DNA of 64,000 bases from Rhodamnia argentea (GCF_020921035.1 NC_063154.1:4340001-4404000), one strand, 5' to 3'. Positions 1-11,890 are shown, counted from the stretch's first letter. The notes: generated by a model not told the origin, from the letters alone. Numbers and translations: made by a program.

Positions 1-497
1 CTGATTTTTTTTTTCTTGTTCCTGTATAGTTACAGATTTATAGTCAGATTAGTGGAGGAATAATAGAAAATTCCATGATGAATTGGTATTCTTTGCTTCA
101 GCAGAGAACCCACTTGTTGGAGTGGCTCTGGCCACTTACGTGCTTCACACATTCCACGACCCAATCAATAATTAAACGAAAAGAAGAGGTTGTTCACGCC
201 AAGGAAGGAAGTCCCCCTCCCTTAACTCGTCATGCACGCATCACGCCAAACCCCTAGTGAGGCCGAAACTGAAACTTACACAATGTCCACCACATAATCA
301 ATCTTCAAATTTAGCTATGATATTTCTATATGTACACATTCAATTACCATCCTCCCGTCATTAGAAAAAAATGAAAGACACAGAAAGATCATGCAATTGT
401 GCTTGCGCAGTTGGATTGTTAGATCGAGCGGTCGGATTTTTTTCTTTTTTCTTTTTTGTAGTGTGATTAATGGCAACAGTTATTTGCGGATAATAAA
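1..497. other. Intergenic, no gene recognised
   Basis: The short open frames here have no recognisable domain and no plausible splice partners. The last five bases (493-497, ATAAA) are the left target-site duplication of the solo LTR that follows. Confidence 0.5.
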
Positions 498-716
498 TGT
501 GACATCCCAAGATTAACTCACTTGAGAGATTGTCCGCTTTGGCCCGTCCGGTACCGAGCCTCACGGTTTTGTTCTTCGGTGTATAGGTAGACACTTTTCC
601 TGGAGTTCACCCATCCTAGTAGAGCTCTGATCTGAGCACGCTTAATTTTGAAGTTTCAAAACAAAATTTGTTGTTACGCCAAAAGGCGCCTGAGCGAGTT
701 AATCCAAGATGTCACG
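498..716 (-). mobile_element. Solo LTR of a Cassandra-type TRIM with a 5S-rRNA-like segment
   Basis: The element has near-perfect inverted ends (TGTGACATC at 498, GATGTCACG ending at 716) and is flanked by identical 5-bp direct repeats, ATAAA at 493-497 and at 717-721. On the minus strand, about 656 to 595 reads like the 3' half of plant 5S rRNA, including AAGCGTGCT and CTACTAGGATGGGTGA, which covers the internal promoter region. The minus strand also carries CCAAAGCGGACAAT near its 3' end, a string I associate with Cassandra LTRs. Known biology: Cassandra LTRs carry a 5S domain. No second LTR or internal region is nearby, so it is a solo LTR. The 5S part has several substitutions, and it is not a functional 5S gene copy. 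Confidence 0.8.
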
Positions 717-1500
717 ATAAATCAATGGATTTGTGCAAGATGGTCGCCCTCCTTCGCTGGAACAGCACCAACCATCCACTTTACATAGTTTCCCTCAAAA
801 AAGAATATGTCCACACAGAGCCGCTTTATATCAAGTCAACATCAATGATTGCCTGAAATTAGTAACGTGGGAGCGGTAGATGAGAAGGAATTCTTAGTGT
901 GGTTGGTGTTGAGACGTGAAAAAGGTAGTGAAGAATGTTTATGATGCAGATCATTTTCCAACCCCCCCGACATTAGAGCCGAAGATCTCGAGTTTGATTT
1001 CGCATGGTTTTTTCCTTTTTGTGTTGCCCATCTCGTAAGCGGAATGGGGGGACGTCGTGACGGGCATGGGGCGGGCTATCGATCCGACGGTATCTTGAGC
1101 ACGTCCCGGCTTGAAAGAGCTCTATGTTCATGTAGTCCACAGGAGAATTAGGTAATCTGAACACGCTAAAAATTGAGTTTTAGGTGACGTGGGTGGAGTT
1201 GCAAGCTCATATTGATGGTTGGTTTTTTTGCAACCCTTGTGTGAAGGAGTGAGTTGGCAAAGTGTGAGAAAGAGAGTGTCAAGCGGGGACAACACATGAA
1301 TCTGCATTAACCAACCCTCAACATACACAAAAAAAATTCATATCCCACCAGTAATTTCAATGATAGCAGACCACTCATCTCCTAATTTTGCATCTTTTCT
1401 GTTCAGATTGATGGTGGTTTTCATGGGTCTCTCTCTCTCTCTCTAGCTTATTTTGTGGGGTGTGGGGGTGTTGGGGGGAGTGTCCATGTCCAAGTATAGA
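717..1500. other. Intergenic / distal upstream region of the C2H2 gene
   Basis: No coding region is recognised. A GC-rich stretch at about 1020-1120 has short open frames on the minus strand without any family signature. A short CT tract lies near 1430-1445. Confidence 0.4.
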
Positions 1501-1512
1501 AATTGCTATGTG

Positions 1513-1519
1513 TATAAAA
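1513..1519 (+). promoter_or_regulatory. Possible TATA box of the C2H2 gene
   Basis: TATAAAA lies 192 nt upstream of the ATG at 1711. A CT-rich leader (1672-1694) lies between them, a usual arrangement for a plant 5' UTR. This rests on position and consensus only. Confidence 0.45.
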
Positions 1520-1710
1520 CAGGACTTGAAAGGGTGTTGGAAACTCAAAGAAAAGATTTGAGGCGGACTAATTCACACAGTTTACTGTTCCATTGGTGGT
1601 GTCAGCACATCCCAACATGACTCCAAATATAACTTAAGACTTCCCTTCCCTCTCCTTAAGAGCCTCTCTGTCTCTGTCTCTCTCTCTCTCTCTAGTGGAG
1701 GAGGCATACC

Positions 1711-2646
1711 ATGGAACCCTCGGAAGAAGCAGCCCTTGCCCTTGGAGGTCCCAAAGAGCACACCCAGATCATCATCAAGGGCAAGCGCACGAAGCGGCAG
1801 AGGCCGCAGTCGCCGATCCTTTTTGTGAATGCCGCCGACTCGCCGATCAGCTCTGAAGGAGGAGATGGGGATTGCGTCGAAGACGGCGAGGGCGACAAGG
1901 CCGCCGACCTCTCTCCCTCCACTTCTGCCAAATTCCACAGCGGCTGCACCGAGGAAGAGGAGGACATGGCCAATTGCCTGATCCTCCTAGCTCAGGGCCA
2001 ATCCAAAGAGCCCCCTAGAAGGGTTGTTGTTCAGGAAGACCACGACCATAGCAATAAATTCAACAGCAAGAGGTACTTGGAGGGCTATTGTGTCTATGAG
2101 TGCAAGACTTGCAACAAGACCTTCCCTTCCTTCCAAGCCCTAGGTGGTCATCGGGCGAGCCACAAGAAGCTGAAGTTGGCAACAGCCACGGCCGAAGAGA
2201 AGCCGCCGCTGTATAAGCAATTCGTGTTCTTGCCATCCTCGCCAGACGAAGGAGGAGGAGGAGAATTCAAGAAAGTTTCGACTTTCCCTCTTGGGAGCAT
2301 CAACATTCATGGGAGCAATGGTAATTGCAAGAAGCAGGCCAAGATCCATGAGTGCTCCATCTGCGGTGCGGAGTTCACATCGGGCCAGGCCTTGGGAGGC
2401 CACATGAGGCGACACCGCCTGCCGGTCGCTGTTGGGGCGAAGCCAGAATCCGACGACGAATCCATGCGGCTGAGTGCCAACGGGCTCTTGTCCCTCGATT
2501 TGGATCTCAACCTCCCGGCCCCGGAAGAAGAGAAGTGCGATCACTTGTTTCCCTTGAGCTCCAAACAACAGCATCATCATCAGAACCAATCTCATCCTCC
2601 CATCTTCGTCTCGGCTGCCTCGGCAATCGTGGATTGCCATTACTGA
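1711..2646 (+). CDS. C2H2 zinc-finger transcriptional repressor, ZAT5-like
   Basis: Intronless gene for 311 residues. A basic stretch (KGKRTKRQR, residues about 23-31) is a likely nuclear signal and matches the N-terminus I remember for Arabidopsis ZAT5. Two plant-type fingers with the QALGGH signature lie at about 129-151 and 213-235, separated by a long linker as in C1-2i proteins. An EAR repression motif (LDLDLNLP) begins near residue 262. An acidic run (EEEEDMA) precedes finger 1. The inferred role is a nuclear DNA-binding repressor, of the class often induced by stress. The ATG is preceded by a CT-rich leader and there is no upstream in-frame coding sequence. In Arabidopsis I recall a C2H2 gene of this type (At5g04390, paralogue At3g10470) beside NAC genes, as here. 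Open frames on the opposite strand are shadows. Confidence 0.95.
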   Translation: MEPSEEAALALGGPKEHTQIIIKGKRTKRQRPQSPILFVNAADSPISSEGGDGDCVEDGEGDKAADLSPSTSAKFHSGCTEEEEDMANCLILLAQGQSKEPPRRVVVQEDHDHSNKFNSKRYLEGYCVYECKTCNKTFPSFQALGGHRASHKKLKLATATAEEKPPLYKQFVFLPSSPDEGGGGEFKKVSTFPLGSINIHGSNGNCKKQAKIHECSICGAEFTSGQALGGHMRRHRLPVAVGAKPESDDESMRLSANGLLSLDLDLNLPAPEEEKCDHLFPLSSKQQHHHQNQSHPPIFVSAASAIVDCHY

Positions 2647-3056
2647 GCAAGAAAATCAATTCAAGGTGATGGGTCAAGTCAATCACAGCTCACGAATTAA
2701 AAAACCATGCGCGCGGGTCCGTGTTAATTTTTCCATGGGCTTTAGTGCATCTAAAGTTTGATTTATACCCAGATTTTCCTGCCATCAATTGTGGGGATGT
2801 TACATGTTAGATATTCAGAAATTTACAGGGGCATTCAGTTGATTCTTTGGTTACATGTGTATCTTGATCTGGGCTGTTTTGCATGGAGGTCAGTTTCTTT
2901 TGTCCAAAAGCAAAATTTGCTGGTCATTCATGGAAAGAGCATGATGGCACAGAACCAGCTTTTCTCTTCTTCCTTTTGTTTTTCCCCCCTTCTTACACTT
3001 CTTTGTGATCGACTTTTGTTTTTTTTCCAGTAGGTAACAAGAATGCCAATGTCCAG

Positions 3057-3093
<37 letters not shown>

Positions 3094-4702
3094 TTGCTTG
3101 GGGTTGTCACAAGCACCAACCAGAAGTGGTGGCTTAGGTTTCATTGTTTAGAAAGCAAGAAAAGCCTCTCTCTCTCTCTCTCCAAGAATAGAATATGTGT
3201 GTGTCTTTCAGGAAGGACACTGAACAATGCACTTCCCTGAATCCACCTCTTGTCCTTTTCCTCCTATAACAAGCAAGCGCATGAGATTAAATTTGAAATG
3301 ATGCCCCCAACTTGTTTTCCTCTTCTAGCCTAGCCTGCAAGGAATGCACCATGCAATACTTTTTTTTACTAACAAGAAACCAAACCTCGAATCCATTAAA
3401 TACGTGCCAACCTCACGAGATCAGGGTAAGAAGCGAGCCAAAGTCCGAGCCCGAGTGGGCGGTCCGACCTCACTAAGCTCATAAGTTCCATCTCATCTCC
3501 TCCCGTTGGAAAAAAAACCCGGATGATATATCTATCTATCTTAGAATTAAGCTTAACTCTCACTTGGTTCCAATCCCTTTTAAGTCTGCTGACCTCACAT
3601 TGGCCGTGACCTACGTCCTTGAAGCAGTTAAAAGATATCGGTGGCTGACAGTTTTTCTGTGTGGTTAGGCGAGAATATCTATTAGGAACAAGTAGGGATT
3701 AATGAGGACAAAAACAAGGTACCTAATCTTTTTTTTTTCCAGGCATTGTTTAAGTGGCATGAGCTGTGTGTTATTAAGGGGTGGCGGGTGCGTGTCTCAC
3801 TCAACTTACATAAAGATTTAGAGGGAGAGAGATTTCCTTTTCTCTTTTTTTTTTTTAAGGCTTGTTAATGGGTACGGATTAAGTTGAGCAGTTATGGTAA
3901 TCAGGGGGATGTCCTCCTCTCATTTAGCCAAGAGGGAGGGTTCTCTTCTTTCTTTGTGAGGTCCCCATTGGATAATGATATGCCACTGTTCCGAGGTAAC
4001 GGGGATCGGTTTAGCGACTCGGGAACGAACTTGTGTGTGTGAATTATACGTCTGTACAGACTTAGGATGGTCTCGAAGTTCTCGGTATCCAACGGCAATT
4101 CGATGGACAATTGGCTTTCTGAAATTGAAATGAAAGAAAGAAATTCTTTCTTTCCAATAAAATAAACCCTAGTCGAGAGTGGAATAGGTGATCCTCCGAT
4201 TGTTTCACATAGGCATATCTTGACATTCTATTTTTTTAGATTATTATATCTTTTCTAAGGATAAAGACAATAGAAGATAGAATAGGTCTTATTATTCATA
4301 CATCTTAGGAAGATTGTACTGGTACTTTTAACTGCGTGACACGGATTTGATTCCACACTCCTTATGAATGGAGACGGTTTTGTGTTGGGAGCGCTCGCTT
4401 GGAGTTCGGCTCTCGTCTCACCAAGTCAATCAGAATGGTGAACTTTACTTAATTATTTAAGGCGGACTTCCTCCTTATTAAAAAAAAAAACTAAGAAATA
4501 AGCATGTCGAGTTGATGAAGTTTTTTTTTTTTTTTCAAATATTGGGACTCGGTGTCTTTGACAACGGTGGAGTGGAAAAACCAAGGTGTGTTTGTAAAAT
4601 GAATACGTGGACGTGGTTAAGACTGGTGAATTTCTTGAACATGAGTACTTCTCTCAAATGATTTTGTGGATTTAATATAGGGAGCCGTTAATCTGATCAT
4701 GT
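2647..4702. other. 3' flank of the C2H2 gene and intergenic sequence
   Basis: The first 500-600 bases are probably 3' UTR. A GA dinucleotide tract lies at 3061-3088 and a short CT tract near 3168-3182. No gene is recognised through 4702. Poly-T runs and short frames are scattered. Confidence 0.4.
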
Positions 4703-4847
4703 CATGTTGTCCAACGGTGGGACGGTCTGCTCATAGCCACAAGTTTGTTTCACTGATGCAAAGTTTTGTTTCAGCCACAAATTTATTTTTGTCGAGCATA
4801 ACACTTTTTGTGGCTGTGAACAGACCGTCCCACCGTCAGTCAACATG
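4703..4847. repeat. 145-bp inverted repeat (hairpin; MITE-like or small-RNA-like)
   Basis: Two 40-nt arms, 4703-4742 and 4808-4847, are reverse complements apart from about six mismatches. Both share the core ACGGTGGGACGGTCTG. The loop is 65 nt. There is no coding content. It could be a small foldback transposon or a hairpin RNA precursor, and the sequence alone does not decide between them. Confidence 0.7.
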
Positions 4848-5180
4848 GAACTGTCAGGTTTGCATTTGCCTTTGATATATGAGTTGGCGACTTCAATATA
4901 AATTGGTATGTTACCAGAAAAGTTAGTAATCCGGAATGGATTCAACCAATCGTTGAGGTGATTCAAACAAGAGCACGAAACAAACTAATTGGTAAGTTCA
5001 TTCAATTTCTTTTTTTGATAACTTGCTCAAATTAAGGTTTATGATTTCGTATAAAAGTTGGCAAAATCACAAGAACACAAGTTTAGTCACCTATCTGATT
5101 TTTAATCATCAACTACGAGTTCGTCTGCTGTATAAGCAAGATGGTCACCTGGACCATCACTAAGAATGAAAGGTGTAACA

Positions 5181-5620
5181 ATGGCGGGAGAACCAGCCCC
5201 TTAACAAATCCGTCGTCTGTCTTTTCTCTTATTACAAGATCATACAGGAACCAAATGTGCTGCGACATCGAACTACGAAAAACAATGATCTGTTGCGCTG
5301 TCCGTTCGCTAAAATTCTTTTGTGATGATCATCACCACCATGACCATGGTGCAGGTGCAGGTGCAGGTGCAGGTGGTGGTGAACCAGTAGGAGCACCAGA
5401 TGGCGGGAGAACCAGCCCCTTAACAAATCCGTCGTCTGTCTTTTCTCTTATTACAAGATCATACAGGAACCAAATGTGCTGCGACATCGAACTACGAAAA
5501 ACAATGATCTGTTGCGCTGTCCGTTCTGCTAAAATTCTTTTGTGATGATCATCACCACCATGACCATGGTGCAGGTGCAGGTGCAGGTGCAGGTGGTGGT
5601 GAACCAGTAGGAGCACCAGA
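5181..5620. repeat. Tandem duplication (219 + 220 bp) across the SKS stop codon
   Basis: Copy 1 is 5181-5399 and copy 2 is 5400-5619/5620. By eye they differ by a single inserted T in copy 2 (near 5527). Copy 2 contains the last 22 codons and the stop (5552-5554) of the SKS gene plus the start of its 3' UTR. Copy 1 lies further downstream on the coding strand and repeats the same C-terminal codons, stop and 3' UTR segment. Near-identity means a very recent duplication, or an assembly artefact. Confidence 0.95.
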
Positions 5621-8443
5621 TTCACCAAATATTCCTGCAATGGAATGGAAGATTCACAAATCTCATTCGAAACCGATCATTGAGCCACCAAAATTAGTCA
5701 ACCAGAGCTAACTTGTGCTGAAATCGAAAGGAAAAAATAAAAAAATTCAAGTAATTTGTACTACTGACCGCAGAGGAGGAGATTATCCGGTGGCGGCTGC
5801 TCCTTGGCAGGGTTCGGGTCAGGGTCATGGACCCGGATATGGAGTTCTTCACCCAAGTACCAGTTCATGAGATGCTGCGATCGGAGATTCCACATTCCGG
5901 GGTTGTCGAGGAAGACGTACACCGCGGTCCACCCTCCTGGGTACACTTGTGTGGTCGACCGGACCACGGGATTGTGCAGGTTGTAGCCAGCACGAGCGCC
6001 TTCATCCCAGTTTCCGAGACCAAACCTAGAACATTTCATTTGCTTTCTTCCATAAGTATCATTTGATCACGTAAGATTCAGCCTACGTAGCTAGAATGTT
6101 CTGATGATGTAGATACGAATGTTATATGCTACTGTAGTACTCACCCAACAACATAGAAACCGAAACCGTCAAGATGCCATGAATCCATGGCATCCAAATT
6201 ATTCTTGAACACGATCTCCAACCACCCTTTGTGGATCCCTGACACGACCGAAACTCCACATGCGGCGTCCCTGTTGACTGATCTAGTTGGGAATGCGTTT
6301 AGCTGATAAATTCCCGATCCGTTGAGGAAGTAGTCCGCGAGCTTCAGAGGGGTATTAAGGGTATAGTATGATACGTTGTTGACAACATAGCGAGCTGAAC
6401 CTTCTATCTCTTCAACGGAGTTCTGCAGAACAAAGGTTTCGGCCAAGGTCACATTCGACACATTGAAAGTCCCTTGTGGGTTCGGCCTGGCAGCACCGGC
6501 AGTCAAGTTCCACCTATATACGCATTCATCAAGGACTTTGTACTCGTGAGATACTGAGAGAAAATAAACGTTTCACGTCTAACAATGCAAATCTAAGGTT
6601 GTTCTACCTGAAACATCAAACAAATTGATGAAAACTTTTGGAAGAAAAGCACGTCAAATGATCACGATTAGTAACAAAACTGGCGATGCGTTCACTGTGG
6701 GATCAGTTTACCTTATAGATCTAGCCTGATTCATTGTGAAACCCCAATTGAATGGATCTGGTCCGGCCGGCAAAGGCCCACCAACTTGGGTGAGAGAATT
6801 GGAGTAGTGTAGCACTCCAACGCCCACAAGGCTGCTTGAATCATGGACCCTGAACATTTTAGGAGTCGCCACCATGTAGTAATCCGCTTCGTCTTGATTG
6901 GCCGTCACGAGGACCGAGTAAGACTGTCCGACATGCACATCAAGGGAATCCACTATGATTTGGTTAGTGTACGAACCTTCCGTCTCCACTATCATCATGG
7001 AGTGATTTTGGATTCTAAAGTTCAAACTAAATGCATTGCCGACATTCGATATTCGGAACCTGTAAATCTTCCCTGTAGCCATGATGAACAGAATGAACTT
7101 CTTTAGATACAGCACTCACACCATAGAGCACTAACTGGGCTTTTCATTGTAGAACATGCAAATATGGTACTGGTGTCTTCTTTCTGGATCATACCTTTGG
7201 TGACATTGAAGGACTCGTGTGAAATCGATAAGGGGTGACCGTAAGGCCCCTTCCCATTCATTAGTATGGTATCGGGGACTCCTGGATATGCCACCAGGGG
7301 GTTTCTCATCGTCGATCGGATGAACTGCCAGAATGAATAGAACCATAAATTCGATGTCGTATTCATATGTTACATGGAATTCATAGGGTGATGCCAGAAA
7401 AAGTCTTAAGAACTGCTCAATGAAGGAAGAATTGGGGTGAAAAAAAAAAGGCATTACCTTGTAGCTGTCGTAATACCAGTCGCCAATGAGAAGGTCGTAC
7501 TCCGCCTCGGGTTTGGGGAAGGGCACACTGATGACTACACGGTTGTTGACGCGGATCGCGCCGTAACCTCCTGCCGCTTTTTGGAAGTTGATGGAGGGGA
7601 AATAGAAGAAAGTGCCGATCTGATCCTTGGTCTGGAACACATAAGTCCAGTTTGTGCCTGGCAGTATAGGGCAGTTGGTGCCCGAAACCCCGTCCTGCCA
7701 CGAGTTGAGCCTCTGTTGTATGCCGTTCCTGCAACCGACATTACCGGTTTGTCATCTTTAGTCCCGGACATACAGCCGAGATTCAGCTAATGTCCCTAGA
7801 AAAGGATCGAGCAGGGTATTCTATGAATAACTCGAGCTCGTACCATGTGAAGAGTAGAGGTTCATCCAAGTCATTGTAGACGTTGACGTGGACGAAATCG
7901 TTGGTGGTCGCATTGATCAACGGGCCAGGGAACATTCCGTTGATGGTAATAACCTGTCCATACATAGTGTAACAATCATCTTTACATTCTAGAACCACGA
8001 ATTGAAAGACTTAATAATGAAACGTGAATCGTGGAAATTGCAATGTATCCCATTTCCAAGGCAACACAGAATTATATAACTTACTACTCTGATCTTTGTG
8101 GACTTTTATGCAGATTCAACCCAGTCTTATGTCTATGAACATCTGCTAAATGTCCAGACTGAAACATACGCTTAAAAGCACGGAAATTGGGGCGATACAG
8201 ATTGTTGACAGGGGGTTATGTATGTTTCGATGCGATTTAGCCGGAGGATAAGAGGTTTTGATCAATGAAACAGTAGAGGCCAAGCGATGTTCATACCGGT
8301 TGATCAAGAGTAAGCGGCATGGCTGTCGCGTCGAAGGCCACGTGCCATTCCATAAAGATGTCAATGGCGCCGGCTCCAGTGCACAGCATAGCCACCATTG
8401 CTGCGCCCAAGATCCACCACCTGAGGTGGCCTGAAAAGGCCAT
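5552..8443 (-). CDS. SKU5-similar (SKS) multicopper-oxidase-like secreted protein
   Basis: Eight exons: 8443-8297, 7953-7844, 7728-7458, 7324-7195, 7072-6712, 6513-6145, 6025-5769, 5634-5552. All junctions are GT-AG and the frame is unbroken for 575 residues. The start at 8443 is the first in-frame ATG after a stop at 8489-8491. It opens a signal peptide that probably ends at GAGA|IDIF. Cupredoxin-like segments follow (VITINGMFPGPL; TNWTYVFQTKDQIGTFFYFP; SLDVHVGQSYSVLV; MNWYLGEELHIRV), so the family is L-ascorbate oxidase homologue/SKS. The usual copper histidine motifs are missing: LLFTWNGI stands where oxidases have HWHG, and no HCH motif is seen near the C-terminus. Oxidase activity is therefore unlikely. 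The inferred location is the apoplast or cell wall. The C-terminus is a short Ala-Pro run followed by WSWW, too short to be a clear GPI signal. The last exon lies partly in a tandem duplication. Confidence 0.93.
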
Positions 8444-9434
8444 TGCAGCGGCGGCAACACCACTCCCACCTGGGCTTTTTTCCACGACTTATACAAAGAT
8501 GACAAAAGGGTATAGCTCGTTTCCGGAACACGACTCCCACTCCGGTATATATACACTGTGCGAACGTTCTTTCCCCTCGTTTTTGAAGTGTCCAACCGGA
8601 GAGACGGTGGAGCTTACTAAGATCAGGGAAAGAAACAGAAGAATAAAAGACAAGGCGAGGGGCTGTGAATGACCTAATATTGACAATTGGAGCTGAGCCA
8701 CGAAGGTTCATAGAATTCTAGCCGGCTTGAGCATCGTTTGTGATCTTTGTTTTTCACAACCTTCAAGAAATAGTTTAGATGCATGCAAAGCTCTTCTCTC
8801 TCTCTCTCTCTCTCTCTGTACCATGTGACACAACTAGTTCAATAGTTCATCTCTTCATGTCATCGATGAACACAATGGAGGTTGTGAATTCACAATAGGT
8901 ATGATCCGTCATTTTGTGTCTTTGAGGTTTTGGCAACCTGACCATGCAACAACACTAGCAGTAGCACCCTGCAGAACTTTCACCTAAGATTACAGTTTGC
9001 AGAATTTTCCCTATGACTAGCTTAAACTATTAGATGAAGGCGTAAGAAAAATTTCATTCATGTCGCACTACAACAGTCGTTTTGACAGCTATGTCAATCG
9101 GATGTGGGCTGATTTGGTTTACGAGGACTTGATTAAAGAGTTTGTGAAACTAGAGATACTTCATTAGACAAATTAAAAGTACAGAACTTTCTCTATTTAC
9201 AGAAAAAAAAAACAAAAAACAAATCAATGGTATACAATATTAAACTGTAGCGCAGGAATAGAATCCTCCGACTCAACAGATTTTGAAAATATACCTACCA
9301 TCAGATTTACAATGTACCCAGAATCATTCTTTTTAGTCAATTTTCAGCAGTAAATCTTCTGTCAAACATGTTGTATATTTGTCAACAGTATGTCTATATC
9401 ACCTATCTGTTTTTGTATGTTGAACAATTATTAT
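8444..9434. other. SKS upstream region and 3' flank of the RABC gene
   Basis: Upstream of the SKS start there is a CT tract at 8794-8817. No other gene is recognised. One minus-strand open frame (8489-8701) starts with a hydrophobic segment but has no known domain and no supporting splice sites, so it is not called. Confidence 0.4.
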
Positions 9435-11890
9435 CTACGAACAGCAACTGCTTTGGCGAGGCGGTTGATCCAGTTCTCTCTGTTTTAGGATTTGCTTCTT
9501 CACTGCCACAGATCCCTTCTCTAGTATACTAGGCACCTCCATCATCTGTATTGATTAATGTTAACAACATCAGCATACACGCGCCAGTGGAACACGTTAA
9601 TCAACTCGAACTCGTTCAAATTTGGTGCCAGTAAAGCATTTTCGTTTACTTGAAGAAGTACAGATATCACAATACGAATGTGGGAAATTCACTAGCGCAA
9701 TCTTGGCGAGGCTCACCTTCTGTATAAGCTCCTTGAAGCATTGATTGACGTTCTCTCTAGTTTTCGCGCTACATTCAAGAAACGAACATCTATGTCTTTG
9801 AGCTAGATCTCTTCCTTCTTCCCTAGTTACAGCCCTTTCACTCTCCTGAAATCATCACATCATCAGAAGCAAGGTGGCTTCTCTTCTCTCGAAGAGAGGT
9901 ATTACGGTCAGTGAGAGCCAAAGACCGTAACCTGGGGCATCGGCTTACCTTATCAACCTTGTTCCCAACTAAGATTCTGATACAGTCCTGATTTGTAGAG
10001 TAAAGATCCACTTCTTTTGGCCATATATCCGACAAATTCGTGAAAGTCTCTCGCCGCGTCACATCATAAACTAGATCAGATTACATGAAAGCATATGTTA
10101 GGCTTTGAAATCAGCAGAATAAATACGGCCATAAGCATGTGAAATCGTGGTAAAGCATGCTAAAAACTCATCTTCTCGTCTGAATGTTCTAATATAGTCT
10201 TTATGCCTTGCATCACATTCCACTCAGCAAGTATACCCATTTAGCCCGGGAATTTATCTAGTGGAGGATATAAATTTCAAACTAAGATTAAACAGAGTGG
10301 CACCACGAAGCACAGGGCTCCACAAGACACAGTGGCTCACCCAATATAAGTCCATGCGCGCCTCTATAATACGAGCTTGTCAATGTCCCAAACCTCTCTT
10401 GTCCAGCTGCACCGGATAATGATTGTTAACAACTGAAACTGCTATCAGATCGCATAATGACAACAACAGGAAAGGCCTGTTAGTTTATGTTGAATTCCAA
10501 ATCCAACCGTCACATAGCAAGAGTTAATATTGACCACAATCAGCCAATCAAACCTCTTTGTGTAACATAAGAGAATTCATCGATGAACCATAGGCAGAGT
10601 GAATGGCCCTGAATATGAATGCATATTCCCAAAATACGAATCCAACTTGAATATCTCGACTTTCCAACAAGCACACTGAATTTTACTTTCTAGTTTGACT
10701 GGTGCAACTCAATTCTCATGTAACTAAGGATATTGAAAGGTTCACACAGGAAAAACTGACGCTAAAAGTAGAGTCGAGATTGATTAAAACCTGTAACCAA
10801 CAGAGTACTGGTAAGAAAAAGAGATAAGAGGTTGGCAGTACCAGTATCCCAAATTGTAAGCTTCAATCTCTTGCCTCCAACAGTCAAAAGCTTGATCTTA
10901 AAGTCCACACCTGGATTTTTTCCCCCCAAAACCAGAATTTAGAGATTTTGTTTCCTACTCCTATTGCCAACAAGAAGAGGGAGATGCAATCACACTAGAT
11001 ATGCCAAGATTTGGAATATGCTCAATCACATTCAACAACATAAAACCTAGAGGATGAGTCGAAAGGAATAGACACTCTCTTGGATGAAATGGTGTCCAAT
11101 TTCACCGCTGATTTGGTCAACACTGAAACGGATCTTCACTAAGGCGAAGAAAAGTACAATGAAATGGAATTTCCCAGTCCACACCCAACTGGCTAGTGTC
11201 CAATATAAGACCAGTCCTCCTCTTTGCCTTGCTCATATTCTTGGTGCTAGCATATTCTCAGTTCTACACCAACAGAATAATCCTAATGAACAAGAATCTA
11301 GAAAGTAGAGAATCACGTGATGGGGCCATGTAGTTGCTTGCTACAAAAGCTACAAACTTGATTGCAATGTGGGACATAAGAAGTAAATTCATAGAGGTCC
11401 CAGTCCTCACCATAATTTTAACAGAAAATCCCTGACCATCTCAATTCAATGTGCCCTAGCTACTCATACAGGCAATAGATAGGGAACAAAATCACACAGA
11501 AAGGAAGGAAGATCGATTCTGCTCACCATTTACCACATCCCTGAGGATAAACAAAAGATTGTTTCAAGCAACAAAAGCATCAAGAGCGAAAGAATAACCT
11601 CAGAACAAGTGAAGATAAGTTACTTCATTAGGGCCTTCACACATACAAAAAGATCATTCCTCACACAGTTGTCCATGATACCAGTAGAAGATTCAGCAGC
11701 ACAAACCAAAAATATAGCCGAAAGGAGAGAGACTGTACTGTACTGTACCGACGGTAGGAGAAGGATCATGAACAGAGTTAGAGATGAAGCTGAGAAGAAG
11801 GCTGCTCTTGCCAACACCCGAATCCCCAATCACCAATATCTTGAACGAGTAATCAAAGCTGTTGTTCCAACCTTTCCCAGAAGAACTCAT
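9435..11890 (-). CDS. Rab GTPase, RABC (Rab18) type
   Basis: Six exons: 11890-11749, 10910-10842, 10406-10341, 10070-9949, 9845-9717, 9545-9435. All are GT-AG and in frame, giving 212 residues, the usual Rab size. G-box motifs are complete: GDSGVGKS (residues 22-29), WDTAGQE, NKVDK and ECSAK. The segment VYDVTRRETFTNL and the phrase VDLYSTNQDC are typical of plant RABC proteins. The C-terminus SSCCS carries the cysteine pair for geranylgeranylation, so the protein cycles between cytosol and membranes in vesicle or organelle traffic. The closest match I remember is Arabidopsis RABC2. In switch II a glycine follows the QERF motif where arginine is common. Exon 1 lies 840 nt from exon 2. The inferred role rests on the family. 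Confidence 0.95.

Noticed and set aside
595-656. Functional 5S rRNA gene
   Set aside because: Only part of 5S is present, with several substitutions, inside an LTR with target duplication.
2140-2640. 166-residue minus-strand open frame over the C2H2 gene
   Set aside because: Shadow of the GC-rich zinc-finger coding sequence without domain or promoter.
8444-8485. SKS start upstream, at 8485
   Set aside because: The base triplet there is GTG. The first in-frame ATG is 8443, and it directly starts the signal peptide.
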